From assembly GCA_014730235.1 (NCBI GenBank), contig WJIO01000223.1, forward strand, positions 1-13,331: a DNA stretch of 13,331 nucleotides. The letters are read 5' to 3'. Below the pieces are notes generated by a model. The model did not search any database, was not told where the DNA came from, and was given only the letters and a program-made list of their open reading frames with translations. The DNA is from Candidatus Poribacteria bacterium (GTDB lineage Bacteria > Poribacteria > DTPJ01 > WJIO01). The translations under genes and the position numbers were made by a program. This document shows, piece by piece, positions 1 through 6,922 of this stretch (within the stretch, counting starts at the first letter, position 1; every line of letters begins with the position of its first letter).

Positions 1-1119
1 ATAATGATATCCGGTCATGGTACCATCTACATGGCAGTTACGGCCATGGAACTGGGCGCATTGGATTTTATCGAAAAACCCCTTTCGGTGGATCGCATGC
101 TTATAAGACTTACCCATGCCCTGGATAAGAAAAAACTCCAGGATGAATATATGCTTCTAAAGCGGGAAGCAGATGAGCGCTACCAGATGATCGGTGAAAG
201 CCAGGTTATGCAGGAATTAGTAGCAAAAATCCGGCAAGTCGCTCCTACCAACAGCCGGGTTTTAATAACCGGCGAGAATGGAACGGGTAAGGAACTGGCA
301 GCCAGGGCGATTCACAGAAACAGCGAGCGGAAAGACAAACCATTTATCCAGATGAACTACGCGGCAATACCTCAGGACCTTATTGAATCGGAATTATTCG
401 GCCATGAAAAAGGTGCTTTTACCGGGGCTATAAAGCGAACCCAGGGGAAATTTGAACAGGCTGACGGCGGAACTATATTGCTGGATGAAATTGGCGATAT
501 GAGCCTTTTGACCCAGGCCAAGGTGCTCAGGGTTCTTGAAAGCGGTGAATTTACACGGGTGGGCGGTGGAGAATTGATAAACGTAGATGTCAGGGTTATA
601 GCTGCCACAAACAAGGAGCTGGATACGGAAGTAAAAGAGGGTAGATTCCGAGAAGACCTTTTTTACAGACTTAATGTTATACCCATAAATATCCCGGCTT
701 TGCGGGAACGAACTGATGACATTCCCATTCTTGCAGATTATTTTATGAATACATTTTGCCGGGAAAATGGCAAACGGATAAAGAAGATAGAGCCAGAAGC
801 TATGAAAATCCTCCAGTCATATTCATGGCCGGGGAATGTACGGGAGTTAAAAAACCTGGTGGAACGTCTTGTAATAATGGCTCCATCGGATACAATAAAA
901 CCTTCGGATTTGCCATCGAGTCTTACAGGTGATGAATCAATTAGCCCGGATATATCGTCTATGACCTTAAAAGATGCCAGAAATGAGTTTGAACGCAAAT
1001 TTATCCTTGACGCTCTGGATAAACACGACTGGAACGTAACGGAAACTGCAAGCCAGTTGGGAATTGAACGAACTAACCTTTACAGGAAAATGCGTCAGCA
1101 TGATATTGAAAGATCATAA
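1..1119 (+). CDS. Sigma-54-dependent NtrC-type response regulator (5'-truncated by window edge)
   Basis: This transcriptional activator would receive a phosphoryl group from a sensor kinase and use ATP to open sigma-54 promoters. The frame is open to base 1, so the N-terminus is outside the window; residue numbers here count from the first visible Met at base 4. What remains of the receiver domain ends with the conserved Lys of FIEKP (residue 25); the phospho-acceptor Asp is missing from view. The AAA+ domain follows, with Walker A GENGTGKE (90-97), the sigma-54 contact loop GAFTGA (137-142), Walker B LLDEIGD (159-165) and the WPGNVREL motif (275-282). A Fis-type helix-turn-helix (about 330-368, TASQLGIERTNLYRKM) binds DNA. 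All catalytic motifs look intact. The partner kinase is probably upstream, outside the window. The gene overlaps the convergent HAD gene by 6 bp. The targets are unknown. Confidence 0.95.
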   Translation: MMISGHGTIYMAVTAMELGALDFIEKPLSVDRMLIRLTHALDKKKLQDEYMLLKREADERYQMIGESQVMQELVAKIRQVAPTNSRVLITGENGTGKELAARAIHRNSERKDKPFIQMNYAAIPQDLIESELFGHEKGAFTGAIKRTQGKFEQADGGTILLDEIGDMSLLTQAKVLRVLESGEFTRVGGGELINVDVRVIAATNKELDTEVKEGRFREDLFYRLNVIPINIPALRERTDDIPILADYFMNTFCRENGKRIKKIEPEAMKILQSYSWPGNVRELKNLVERLVIMAPSDTIKPSDLPSSLTGDESISPDISSMTLKDARNEFERKFILDALDKHDWNVTETASQLGIERTNLYRKMRQHDIERS

Positions 1120-1809
1120 GGAATCGATAATATTCAATAATTCCCGCAAATCGGCAATTACAAAATCGGGTTTGGGGATACCGGGTTTGAGTTTATCTCC
1201 GCGACGATTAAGCCATGCTGCCTGGAATCCGGCCCTTCTTGCCCCCACTACATCAGCGCTCTGAGAATCGCCTACATGGAGTATTTCCTCCGGTTTACAT
1301 TTGAGTATAGATACGGCCTCCTGGAACATCCGTCTATGGGGTTTGTATGATTGATAGCTTTCGGATGTGAGTATAGCTTTTAGTGGAAGCTTCTTGTTTT
1401 TGACTATTGAAAAGCCCAGATCATCATTATCCACGTTTGATATTATTATGATAGGAAAGTTTTCAGATAGCTTGTTTAATACTTCCTCAACCTCAGGATA
1501 CAGATCACCCTTTTCGTATTTATCCAGCCATATAGACACACCGACTTCTGCATCACCATTTATTCCAAACTCTTTGAAAAGTCTTTTTAAGCTTTCAACT
1601 GCTACTTCTCTCTCCCTTAGAAATTTTACCGGGGCCATCTCTGCATGCACCTCGTCGTATAACTTGTCCCATCGGGTATGGAATTCATTGGGATTAACTG
1701 AGGTGGATTTTTCTCTTATAAGTATTTCTTTTACGGCCTGTTCGTGGAAATCTCTTGTATCAAAAATCGTTCTATACATATCAAAGGAAAATGCGGAGAT
1801 TTTAAACAT
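1114..1809 (-). CDS. HAD-superfamily hydrolase, haloacid dehalogenase/phosphatase type
   Basis: A soluble 231-residue hydrolase of the HAD superfamily, which uses an Asp nucleophile to cleave phosphate esters or carbon-halogen bonds. Motif I is FDMYRT, with nucleophile Asp10. The position two residues later is Tyr12, where phosphatases normally have Asp; this DxY form is typical of the L-2-haloacid dehalogenase branch, although members of that branch also act on phosphates. Motif II is IISN (Ser124), motif III is Lys156 in SYKPHRRMF, and motif IV is HVGDSQSADVVGA (Asp181, Asp186). Residues about 15-105 form the helical cap. The ATG at 1809 has an AAGAGG ribosome binding site six bases upstream. 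The last codons interlock with the end of the response regulator gene on the other strand. The substrate cannot be told from sequence. Confidence 0.92.
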   Translation of the reverse strand: MFKISAFSFDMYRTIFDTRDFHEQAVKEILIREKSTSVNPNEFHTRWDKLYDEVHAEMAPVKFLREREVAVESLKRLFKEFGINGDAEVGVSIWLDKYEKGDLYPEVEEVLNKLSENFPIIIISNVDNDDLGFSIVKNKKLPLKAILTSESYQSYKPHRRMFQEAVSILKCKPEEILHVGDSQSADVVGARRAGFQAAWLNRRGDKLKPGIPKPDFVIADLRELLNIIDSL

Positions 1810-2119
1810 GAATAACCTCTTTTACTATACTTTCGCACTTTTTAAAAGACATAGTTTTATGCGCTTTTAGGGACAAGGTATACCATGCCCCTAAAAGGCG
1901 AAAATCCTTCTTCTATAGTTAATGACAAAATAACATCTTTTAACAATTACATTTTGAATAAACTGATTCTTTGTGATTAAAAGGAACACATTTATTTTAA
2001 CCTTTTTTTGCCCTATTAATCAACTATAAATGTTTTATTCCAAGCATAAAATTTATGCCCTTGAAAACTTTGGCTCTTCCGGCTTGAGTGTGGTTATAAT
2101 ATGAAAATTTTCTCAGCTT

Positions 2120-2193
2120 GTCATTCCTGCAAAAGCAGGAATGACAGCATATAGAAGTTTCTTATCTTTAACACATTGAACCCGAAGGAACCA
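2120..2193. repeat. Dispersed hairpin repeat, copy 1 (GTCATTCCTGC family) with conserved tail
   Basis: A perfect hairpin pairs GTCATTCCTGC (2120-2130) with GCAGGAATGAC (2135-2145) around an AAAA loop. From 2135 to 2193 the sequence matches 6802-6860 at all but six of 59 positions, so homology extends about 48 bases past the stem. It is therefore a true repeat family and not a chance hairpin. Its short length, terminal palindrome and intergenic location resemble non-autonomous REP/MITE-like elements. No transposase is in the window. Confidence 0.8.
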
Positions 2194-2359
2194 AACTTTA
2201 TTTGTTACCCCTTTCTTCGCAATAACATAGGGACATAAATTTTATGCTAGGTGTTTTATTGACCCAATTTTGCCATAGAATACGACCATAGCATAAAGTG
2301 TCCTGGGCTGTTAATACAAAAGGAATGTAGATTTTATGTCTGGAACTCATCAAAAAAAC

Positions 2360-2388
2360 TTGATTTTTAGGTTGTTTTCTGCTATATT
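2360..2388 (+). promoter_or_regulatory. Candidate sigma-70 promoter for the M23 peptidase gene
   Basis: TTGATT (2360-2365) and TATATT (2383-2388) are separated by exactly 17 bases. They match 4/6 of the -35 and 5/6 of the -10 consensus. The predicted start is near 2395, giving a leader of about 90 bases. The surroundings are very AT-rich and a second TATAAT-like run occurs near 2430, so this is a candidate only. Confidence 0.4.
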
Positions 2389-2409
2389 TGATTGTAGGTA
2401 GAAAACAAC
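2371..2409. repeat. Inverted repeat overlapping the candidate promoter (possible operator or hairpin)
   Basis: Perfect 10-bp arms, GTTGTTTTCT (2371-2380) and AGAAAACAAC (2400-2409), are separated by 19 bases. The left arm lies between the proposed -35 and -10 boxes and the right arm falls just after the predicted start. That placement suits a repressor site. There is no U-tract after it, so a terminator is unlikely. Confidence 0.45.
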
Positions 2410-2487
2410 AAGATACATAAGGTATAAAACATATATAATATATAAAAAGTGTAAAATTTCAATGATATTTACAATATGGAGGTATTA

Positions 2488-3462
2488 ATGAAACTCGGTC
2501 GTCCTGGTTTTATATTATCCCTTTTGGTTGAGATTTGTGTGATAGCGGGTATAGTTATCTACGGTACTTTTTATCATGACAATTATTCCAATGAGGGTGG
2601 TTTGGTTCAAACAATACAATCAGCCGGAATCATTCCTCTCGAGGTAAGTCAGGAAATATTGGATAAAGAAGAAACGGATGATAAGAAAGGCGGAACTTAC
2701 GCTGTTGTTCCCTCCTTCAGAACAAGCACCTACAGGGTAAGAAACGGCGATAACCTGTGGAACATTGCCAGACGGAATAATCTGGATTTTTATACGCTTT
2801 TGAGCGTAAATCATCTGGAAAAAGCAAACAAGCTTTCTATAGGTCAAAAAGTAAAGATACCAAATCAGCGGGGTATACTGCGAACCCTTCAAAAGGGAGA
2901 AACTATTGAAGATATGGCGTTGATGTATGATGTCAGTATAAGGAAGATTATCCGGGTAAACCGGATCCTTGACCCTTATTCAATAGAACCGGGCACAGAG
3001 CTTTTTATACCCGGCGCGAAGGTTACTTTGGCTCAGGGAAGAGAAATATTAAAGCAAAGTGGAATACCTGCTGAGTTTTGCTGGCCTGTCAATCGCTGCC
3101 GGATAACTTCCAGATATGGATACCGAAGAGATCCATTCACCAGACGCCGGGCTTTTCATTCTGGTGTTGACCTGGCTCCGGGCTATGGAGCGAGGGTCAG
3201 CGCGGCTATGAACGGTATTGTTACATTTGCCGGATGGATGGGTGGATATGGTAAACTGGTTGTTATAAGACATGCAGGAGGATATTCCACAAGATACGGA
3301 CATCTGTCAAGAATATCATCGCGTATACGCAAGGGAAGAAGCGTTTCCCAGGGGCAGCAGATCGGCAATGTGGGAAACACCGGCAGAAGTACCGGCGCGC
3401 ATCTTCATTTTGAAATAAGGAAAAATGGACGGACATTGAATCCTTTGAATCATATAAATTAA
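2488..3462 (+). CDS. Membrane-anchored LysM/M23 peptidoglycan endopeptidase
   Basis: A 324-residue cell-wall hydrolase or hydrolase-related factor. Residues about 9-29 form one hydrophobic segment that anchors the protein in the inner membrane or serves as an uncleaved signal. Two LysM peptidoglycan-binding repeats follow (about 81-126, YRVRNGDNLWNIA..., and about 132-175, RTLQKGETIEDMA...). The C-terminal M23 (LytM-type) domain spans about 200-322. Its zinc ligands are present: His224 and Asp228 in HSGVD, and His307 in HLHFE, with His272 and His305 also conserved, so it should be an active zinc endopeptidase and not an EnvC/NlpD-like inactive activator. An upstream in-frame ATG at 2476 is part of the ribosome binding site region. 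GGAGG at 2478-2482 sits five bases before the ATG at 2488, so I chose 2488. It ends 14 bases before URO-D paralogue 1, so the two may be co-transcribed. Confidence 0.93.
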   Translation: MKLGRPGFILSLLVEICVIAGIVIYGTFYHDNYSNEGGLVQTIQSAGIIPLEVSQEILDKEETDDKKGGTYAVVPSFRTSTYRVRNGDNLWNIARRNNLDFYTLLSVNHLEKANKLSIGQKVKIPNQRGILRTLQKGETIEDMALMYDVSIRKIIRVNRILDPYSIEPGTELFIPGAKVTLAQGREILKQSGIPAEFCWPVNRCRITSRYGYRRDPFTRRRAFHSGVDLAPGYGARVSAAMNGIVTFAGWMGGYGKLVVIRHAGGYSTRYGHLSRISSRIRKGRSVSQGQQIGNVGNTGRSTGAHLHFEIRKNGRTLNPLNHIN

Positions 3463-3476
3463 AGGAATTGAGAATA

Positions 3477-4652
3477 ATGAGTGAGATGACTTCCAGAGAA
3501 CGAATTCTTGCAGCTTTGAATCACAAAGAACCGGATCGCATACCTTTTGATATGGGAAGCACCCAGGTTACAGGTATATCGGTAATTGCCTACAAAAATC
3601 TCCGGGATTATCTTGGTTTGCCTGCTGTAGAAACTGAGATCACTGATGTAATTCAGCAAATAGCTCAACCTGATGAAGATATAGTCGAGAAATTGGGTAT
3701 TGATGTTCTTGGTTTATTTCCATTAACCAGCGCTAACTGGGATCCAAAAGAATCATCGTTAGGCCCTTTCAGACACAGAGATGAAGGTAATTACTGGTCA
3801 TATACGGATGAATGGGGTGTAACTTTTCGCATGCCAAAAGAGGACGGGCTTTATTATTATCTGGATAAACCTGCGATTGACAGCTTTGATGTTACAGTAG
3901 AGCAGATTAAATCCCATCCCTGGCCTGACAGCGGGGATCCTATAAGAATAAAAGGTCTCAGAGAAATAGGACAAAAATACAGGTCAGAGGGAAAAGCGGT
4001 TATGATCAAGGGATTGCTGGCTGGTATCTTTGAAGTATCTCAGCGTATCAGGGGGATGGAGAACTGCCTTGTTGACCTGCTTTCCAATGAAACCGCCACT
4101 GCCGCATTATTTGATAAGCTACTGGAAGCCAAGCTGGAATTCTGGGAAATGGCCCTGTCGGAGCTTGGGGATGTGGTGGATGTTGTTTCCGAAGCCGACG
4201 ATTACGGAACTCAGACCTCGCAGTTGATGTCACCAGAGTTATTTAGAAAACTGATGAAACCCAGGCTTAATATACTATTTACACGCATTAAGAAACTTGC
4301 ACCAAATGCCTATCTCTTTTTCCATACTTGTGGGAGTGTCCGGGAGATAATACCAGACCTGATCCAACTGGGGGTTGATATACTTAATCCCGTCCATGTA
4401 ACTGCGGAAGGTATGGAGCCTAATGCCCTGAAGCGCGACTTCGGGGATGATCTGGTATTCTGGGGCGGCGGTGTTGAAACCCAAAATGTTTTACCCAATG
4501 GCACACCGGATGAGGTTCGGGATAATGTTCGACGAAATGTTGAGGCATTGGCCCCGGGGGGTGGATTTGTATTTAACACCATACATAATATACAGGCCGA
4601 TGTTCCTCCTGAAAATATTATGGCCATGTGGAAAACTATGAGAGAATATTAG
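3477..4652 (+). CDS. URO-D superfamily protein, paralogue 1 (methyltransferase-like)
   Basis: A 391-residue member of the uroporphyrinogen decarboxylase superfamily (COG0407-like), which includes HemE and the MtaA/CmuA-type methylcobamide:CoM methyltransferases. It opens with the family's N-terminal motif (RERILAALNHKEPDRIPF, 6-23). FFHTCGS (281-287) supplies a His-x-Cys pair (His283, Cys285) like the zinc site of the methyltransferase branch, followed by GVDILNPV and GGGVETQ. Where MtaA-like enzymes place a third Cys near the C-terminus, this protein has NTIHNIQ (367-373), with His370 as a possible substitute. The HemE arginine motif (RPVWxMRQAGRY) is absent, so haem synthesis is unlikely. 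I chose the ATG at 3477 because AAAGGA (3461-3466) lies 10 bases upstream; a TTG at 3468 is too close. A strong terminator follows 14 bases after the stop. The substrate is unknown. Confidence 0.88.
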   Translation: MSEMTSRERILAALNHKEPDRIPFDMGSTQVTGISVIAYKNLRDYLGLPAVETEITDVIQQIAQPDEDIVEKLGIDVLGLFPLTSANWDPKESSLGPFRHRDEGNYWSYTDEWGVTFRMPKEDGLYYYLDKPAIDSFDVTVEQIKSHPWPDSGDPIRIKGLREIGQKYRSEGKAVMIKGLLAGIFEVSQRIRGMENCLVDLLSNETATAALFDKLLEAKLEFWEMALSELGDVVDVVSEADDYGTQTSQLMSPELFRKLMKPRLNILFTRIKKLAPNAYLFFHTCGSVREIIPDLIQLGVDILNPVHVTAEGMEPNALKRDFGDDLVFWGGGVETQNVLPNGTPDEVRDNVRRNVEALAPGGGFVFNTIHNIQADVPPENIMAMWKTMREY

Positions 4653-4666
4653 AAAGCTTATAAAAC

Positions 4667-4702
4667 AAAAAGCCTGCCGAGATATAAATCGGCAGGCTTT
4701 TT
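4667..4702. terminator. Strong bidirectional intrinsic terminator
   Basis: A perfect 14-bp stem (AAAAAGCCTGCCGA, 4667-4680, with its complement at 4689-4702) encloses an 8-base loop. The + strand stem ends in TTTTT followed by TTGTTT, and the minus strand reading ends in a matching U-run. It can stop transcription from URO-D paralogue 1 and from the small minus-strand frame that faces it. Confidence 0.92.
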
Positions 4703-4717
4703 GTTTATCCCACCTTT

Positions 4718-4861
4718 TTATATATTATCTGCTAACCAATCGGGTCTTTCTGCTAAAGGTTCGTAATCAACTATTTCAAGTATAGGTATTTCGCCTTTAA
4801 AGTATGCTGTCATGCTTTCGTATAATACCAATTCTATTTCTGAAAGGTCGTTGTTTTTCAT
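4718..4861 (-). CDS. Hypothetical 47-residue protein (small ORF or gene remnant)
   Basis: A short reading frame of 47 codons starts at ATG 4861-4859 (MKNNDLSEIELVLYE...) and stops at TAA 4720-4718. The peptide is acidic (ends ...AERPDWLADNI), has no obvious membrane segment, and has a protein-like composition. The frame stays open for about 11 codons upstream of the ATG with no other start codon, and no ribosome binding site is evident, so it may be the tail of a decayed longer gene. It ends 16 bases from a bidirectional terminator that suits it as a 3' end, and it would be divergent from the DUF1080 gene. I do not recognise the family. Confidence 0.4.
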   Translation of the reverse strand: MKNNDLSEIELVLYESMTAYFKGEIPILEIVDYEPLAERPDWLADNI

Positions 4862-4869
4862 TATAACTA

Positions 4870-4898
4870 TTGCATAAAATATTAAATTAAGATATTAT
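4870..4898 (+). promoter_or_regulatory. Weak candidate promoter for the DUF1080 gene
   Basis: TTGCAT (4870-4875) and TATTAT (4893-4898) are 17 bases apart, matching 3/6 and 5/6 of the sigma-70 boxes. Because a strong terminator lies upstream, the DUF1080 gene needs its own promoter, and the start predicted here is about 55 bases before its ATG. The region is AT-rich, so chance matches are likely. Confidence 0.3.
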
Positions 4899-4960
4899 AG
4901 CGAAGTGTTTCAGGTAAGTTTTAAAATAGTCATACATATAAAAAATGAAAGGAAATTAAA

Positions 4961-5506
4961 ATGGGTGTAAAACCTGGTTTCACGTCGATATTCAATGGAA
5001 AAGACCTTACTGGCTGGCAGGGAGATCCGAAATATTGGAAAGTTGAGGACGGGGCCATTGTAGGTCGCTCAGAGGAAAAACTGGATCGTAACCTGTTTGT
5101 ATGGACGGAAAAGGAATATTCCGACTTCGTGTTCTGCTGTGAGACACGCCTTCTTGGATTTAACAGCGGTATTCAATATCGAAGCGTGGTGGATGAAGAG
5201 GGAAGAATGGCCGGTCATCAGGCAGATATGGGCAACAACTGCTGGGGTTCACTTTACGAAGAACGCAAGCGCGGAGTTCTTGTACCTTATAACAAGGAAC
5301 TGGTGGAAAAAATCCTTAAGAAAGATGACTGGAACGAATTCCAGATAATAGCTGTGGATGATTATTATGCCCTTATATTGAACGGTGTTATGACTGCTGA
5401 GATAATAGATCCCGAGGGTTGGAAAAAGGGAATATTTGGTTTACAGCTTCATGGTGGACCACCTCAGGAACTGGCATTCCGGAACATTGGCGTAAAAGAG
5501 CTCTAA
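4961..5506 (+). CDS. DUF1080 (3-keto-disaccharide hydrolase-like) protein
   Basis: A 181-residue single-domain protein of the DUF1080 family (concanavalin A-like jelly-roll fold), members of which have been linked to cleavage of 3-keto-glycosides. Visible family motifs are FNGKDLTGW (11-19), NSGIQYRS (68-75), GHQADMG (85-91), WGSLYEE (95-101), WNEFQI (124-129), GLQLHGG (160-166) and the closing FRNIGVKEL. The length fits one complete domain. There is no signal peptide, whereas many relatives are exported, so this one probably acts in the cytoplasm. AAAGGA (4948-4953) lies seven bases before the ATG. No Gfo/Idh/MocA oxidoreductase, a frequent partner of this family, is in the window. It sits between two URO-D-like genes. 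The family call is firm; the substrate is inferred only from the family. Confidence 0.92.
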   Translation: MGVKPGFTSIFNGKDLTGWQGDPKYWKVEDGAIVGRSEEKLDRNLFVWTEKEYSDFVFCCETRLLGFNSGIQYRSVVDEEGRMAGHQADMGNNCWGSLYEERKRGVLVPYNKELVEKILKKDDWNEFQIIAVDDYYALILNGVMTAEIIDPEGWKKGIFGLQLHGGPPQELAFRNIGVKEL

Positions 5507-5525
5507 GATATTTGGAAATAATTAA

Positions 5526-5541
5526 TGGTATTTGTATTGCC
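5526..5541 (+). promoter_or_regulatory. Possible sigma-54 (-24/-12) promoter before URO-D paralogue 2
   Basis: TGG (5526-5528) and TTGC (5537-5540) give the GG-N10-GC spacing required for sigma-54, with 8 of about 10 consensus positions matched. It lies 46 bases before the ATG at 5588 and overlaps a perfect palindrome. A short degenerate motif like this can occur by chance. Confidence 0.25.
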
Positions 5542-5566
5542 ACAGTATACTGTGGCAATACAAATA
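5529..5566. repeat. Perfect 38-bp palindrome between the DUF1080 and URO-D 2 genes
   Basis: Two 19-base arms meet with no spacer at 5547/5548 (centre CAGTATACTG; outer ends TATTTGTATTGCC and its complement). The symmetry is exact and stops at 5528/5567. No U-tract follows, which argues against an intrinsic terminator. It may be a protein-binding site, a transcript hairpin affecting expression between the two genes, or a small repeat element. The sequence differs from the GTCATTCCTGC repeats elsewhere in the window. Confidence 0.9.
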
Positions 5567-5587
5567 TAAAGACAGGGCAGGCTAAGA

Positions 5588-6730
5588 ATGGCAAAGATGA
5601 CAAAACACGAAAGGGTAATGGCTGCATTTAAACATCAGGAGACTGACCGGGTTCCCCTGTATGACCTTATGATCAACGACGACTGCATCGAATATTTTAC
5701 CGGCGTATACCCTCCTTATGGTGAAGAAGGAGCAAAGGTACAAGCCCAGGCCGTTGACCGTATGTTCGACATGGCCCGGGGCGTAGGAGTTGCGCCGCGA
5801 CAACCCCCTGCTGACTTTACCGATGATCCGGTGTTGCTGGAATGGGCCCGGTATGGCTCCCTTACATATCGAAGTAATCCTATTAAATCATACGAGGAAG
5901 CCATAAAATGGGTAAAAGAGCAGATCCAGGCCTTAAGTAAATGGCGGGAAAATTTTGATGCTAAAAGAGCAGCGCAAAACACAAAACTGCATTTTGAAAA
6001 GCTCTATAGCTGGATGGAAGAAGACCACGTAATCTGCTGTCTGCGCCAGAGTGGGGTGGGTTTAGATGATATTCGGGGACGAATAGGCATCGAATTCTTC
6101 AGCTATCTGTGCGCCGATGATCCGGGACTTGTATCCGAATATCTGGAGCTTTTTACGGAACAGGAAGAAGCATATATACACGCAATAGCCGATCCTGAAA
6201 TTTCACCCTTTGCCCTTACCTTCGGTGATATTGCCATGAAAGCCAAACTCCTACATTCTCCGGAATGGCTACGTCAGGAATTTTTCCCCCGATTAAAACG
6301 GTTTAATGACGCTTATCATGAGCATGGTATACTTTGTCTGTTTCACTCCGATGGCTATCTCATGGAAGTTATGGATGACCTGATAGAAACAGGCATTGAC
6401 GGCATTAACCCTATTGAAACTGTAGCCGGAATGGACGTGGGAGAGGTATATCGTCTATACGGGGATAAAATTTTTCTAACCGGAGGAATTGACATGAGCC
6501 AGCTACTGTCTCATGGTACAACTGATCAGGTCAGAGAAGTATGTCGAAAGGCCATAGCTGAAGCTCCTACAGGATATTTCATGGGGTCTACTACCGAGAT
6601 TGACAACAGCTCAAAGCTGGAAAATGTTCTGGCCATGATAGAGGTTAGCTGGGGGCATCATCCCGAAGGCGCAAAACCCGATATTATGGATCAGATCAGA
6701 CGGCGTAAGGAAAAAACATTTAAAAAATAA
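5588..6730 (+). CDS. URO-D superfamily protein, paralogue 2 (lacks His-x-Cys site)
   Basis: A 380-residue URO-D superfamily protein, divergent from the one at 3477. The N-terminal family motif is HERVMAAFKHQETDRVPLYD (7-26). In place of the His-x-Cys metal motif it has FHSDGYL (252-258), with Asp255 where the Cys would be. It continues with GIDGINPIE (269-277), IFLTGGIDMSQLL (295-307) and a C-terminal GSTTEIDNSS (333-342). The TIM-barrel core therefore looks complete, but a zinc site of the MtaA type is unlikely. HemE-specific arginines are also absent. The ribosome binding site is mediocre (GCAGG, 5577-5581, seven bases before the ATG). It follows DUF1080 by 81 bases holding the 38-bp palindrome. 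The function is unknown; a role in the same pathway as its neighbours is inference. Confidence 0.88.
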   Translation: MAKMTKHERVMAAFKHQETDRVPLYDLMINDDCIEYFTGVYPPYGEEGAKVQAQAVDRMFDMARGVGVAPRQPPADFTDDPVLLEWARYGSLTYRSNPIKSYEEAIKWVKEQIQALSKWRENFDAKRAAQNTKLHFEKLYSWMEEDHVICCLRQSGVGLDDIRGRIGIEFFSYLCADDPGLVSEYLELFTEQEEAYIHAIADPEISPFALTFGDIAMKAKLLHSPEWLRQEFFPRLKRFNDAYHEHGILCLFHSDGYLMEVMDDLIETGIDGINPIETVAGMDVGEVYRLYGDKIFLTGGIDMSQLLSHGTTDQVREVCRKAIAEAPTGYFMGSTTEIDNSSKLENVLAMIEVSWGHHPEGAKPDIMDQIRRRKEKTFKK

Positions 6731-6744
6731 TATAATTTAATTGC

Positions 6745-6860
6745 CATTCCTGCGAAAGCAGGAATCCACTCTTTATTCAGATCTACTGGATTCCTGCTTT
6801 CGCAGGAATGACAGCATAAAGAATTTTCTTATCTTTACCACACTGAACCCGTAAGAACCA
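6745..6860. repeat. Dispersed hairpin repeat, copy 2, compound form
   Basis: Two 24-base units are exact inverted copies, 6745-6768 (CATTCCTGCGAAAGCAGGAA...) and 6787-6810, separated by 18 bases. Each unit also contains its own ATTCCTGC/GCAGGAAT mini-hairpin with a GAAA or TTTC loop. The right unit continues into a tail (to 6860) that matches copy 1 at 53 of 59 positions. The element occupies most of the gap between URO-D paralogue 2 and the amidohydrolase. It could also form a stable 3' structure on the URO-D transcript. Confidence 0.88.
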
Positions 6861-6922
6861 CATATTTTTCATTTTTTAACAGTTACAAAAAGTATGAATA
6901 ATGAAGAAAGGATAAATCCTTC

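Larger units (their letters stand above)
1810..2475. other. 666-bp AT-rich intergenic region without a convincing gene
   Basis: This gap separates the divergent HAD and M23 peptidase genes, so it should carry both promoters. No open frame in it looks coding. It holds a 9-bp inverted repeat (CTTTTAGGG 1864-1872 with CCCTAAAAG 1889-1897) that would lie in the HAD leader. It also holds small AT palindromes around CATAAA/TTTATG (2044-2058 and 2234-2246), a dispersed hairpin repeat (2120-2193) and a candidate promoter with an inverted repeat before the peptidase gene. Degenerate echoes of the CATAAA/TTTATG motif recur near 2290 and 2330, which suggests decayed repeat copies. Confidence 0.6.

Noticed and set aside
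1367-1870. Open frame of 167 codons on the + strand
   Set aside because: It lies antisense to the HAD gene, whose catalytic motifs and ribosome binding site are clear; the + frame product shows no recognisable domain.
2476-2487. ATG at 2476 as start of the M23 peptidase
   Set aside because: It overlaps the GGAGG ribosome binding site that is correctly spaced for the ATG at 2488.
4310-4627. Open frame of 105 codons on the minus strand
   Set aside because: It is fully inside URO-D paralogue 1 in antisense, and the conserved HTCG and NTIHNIQ segments are on the + strand.
3477-6730. Either URO-D-like gene as hemE (haem biosynthesis)
   Set aside because: Neither protein has the N-terminal arginine motif of HemE, and no haem-pathway gene is nearby.
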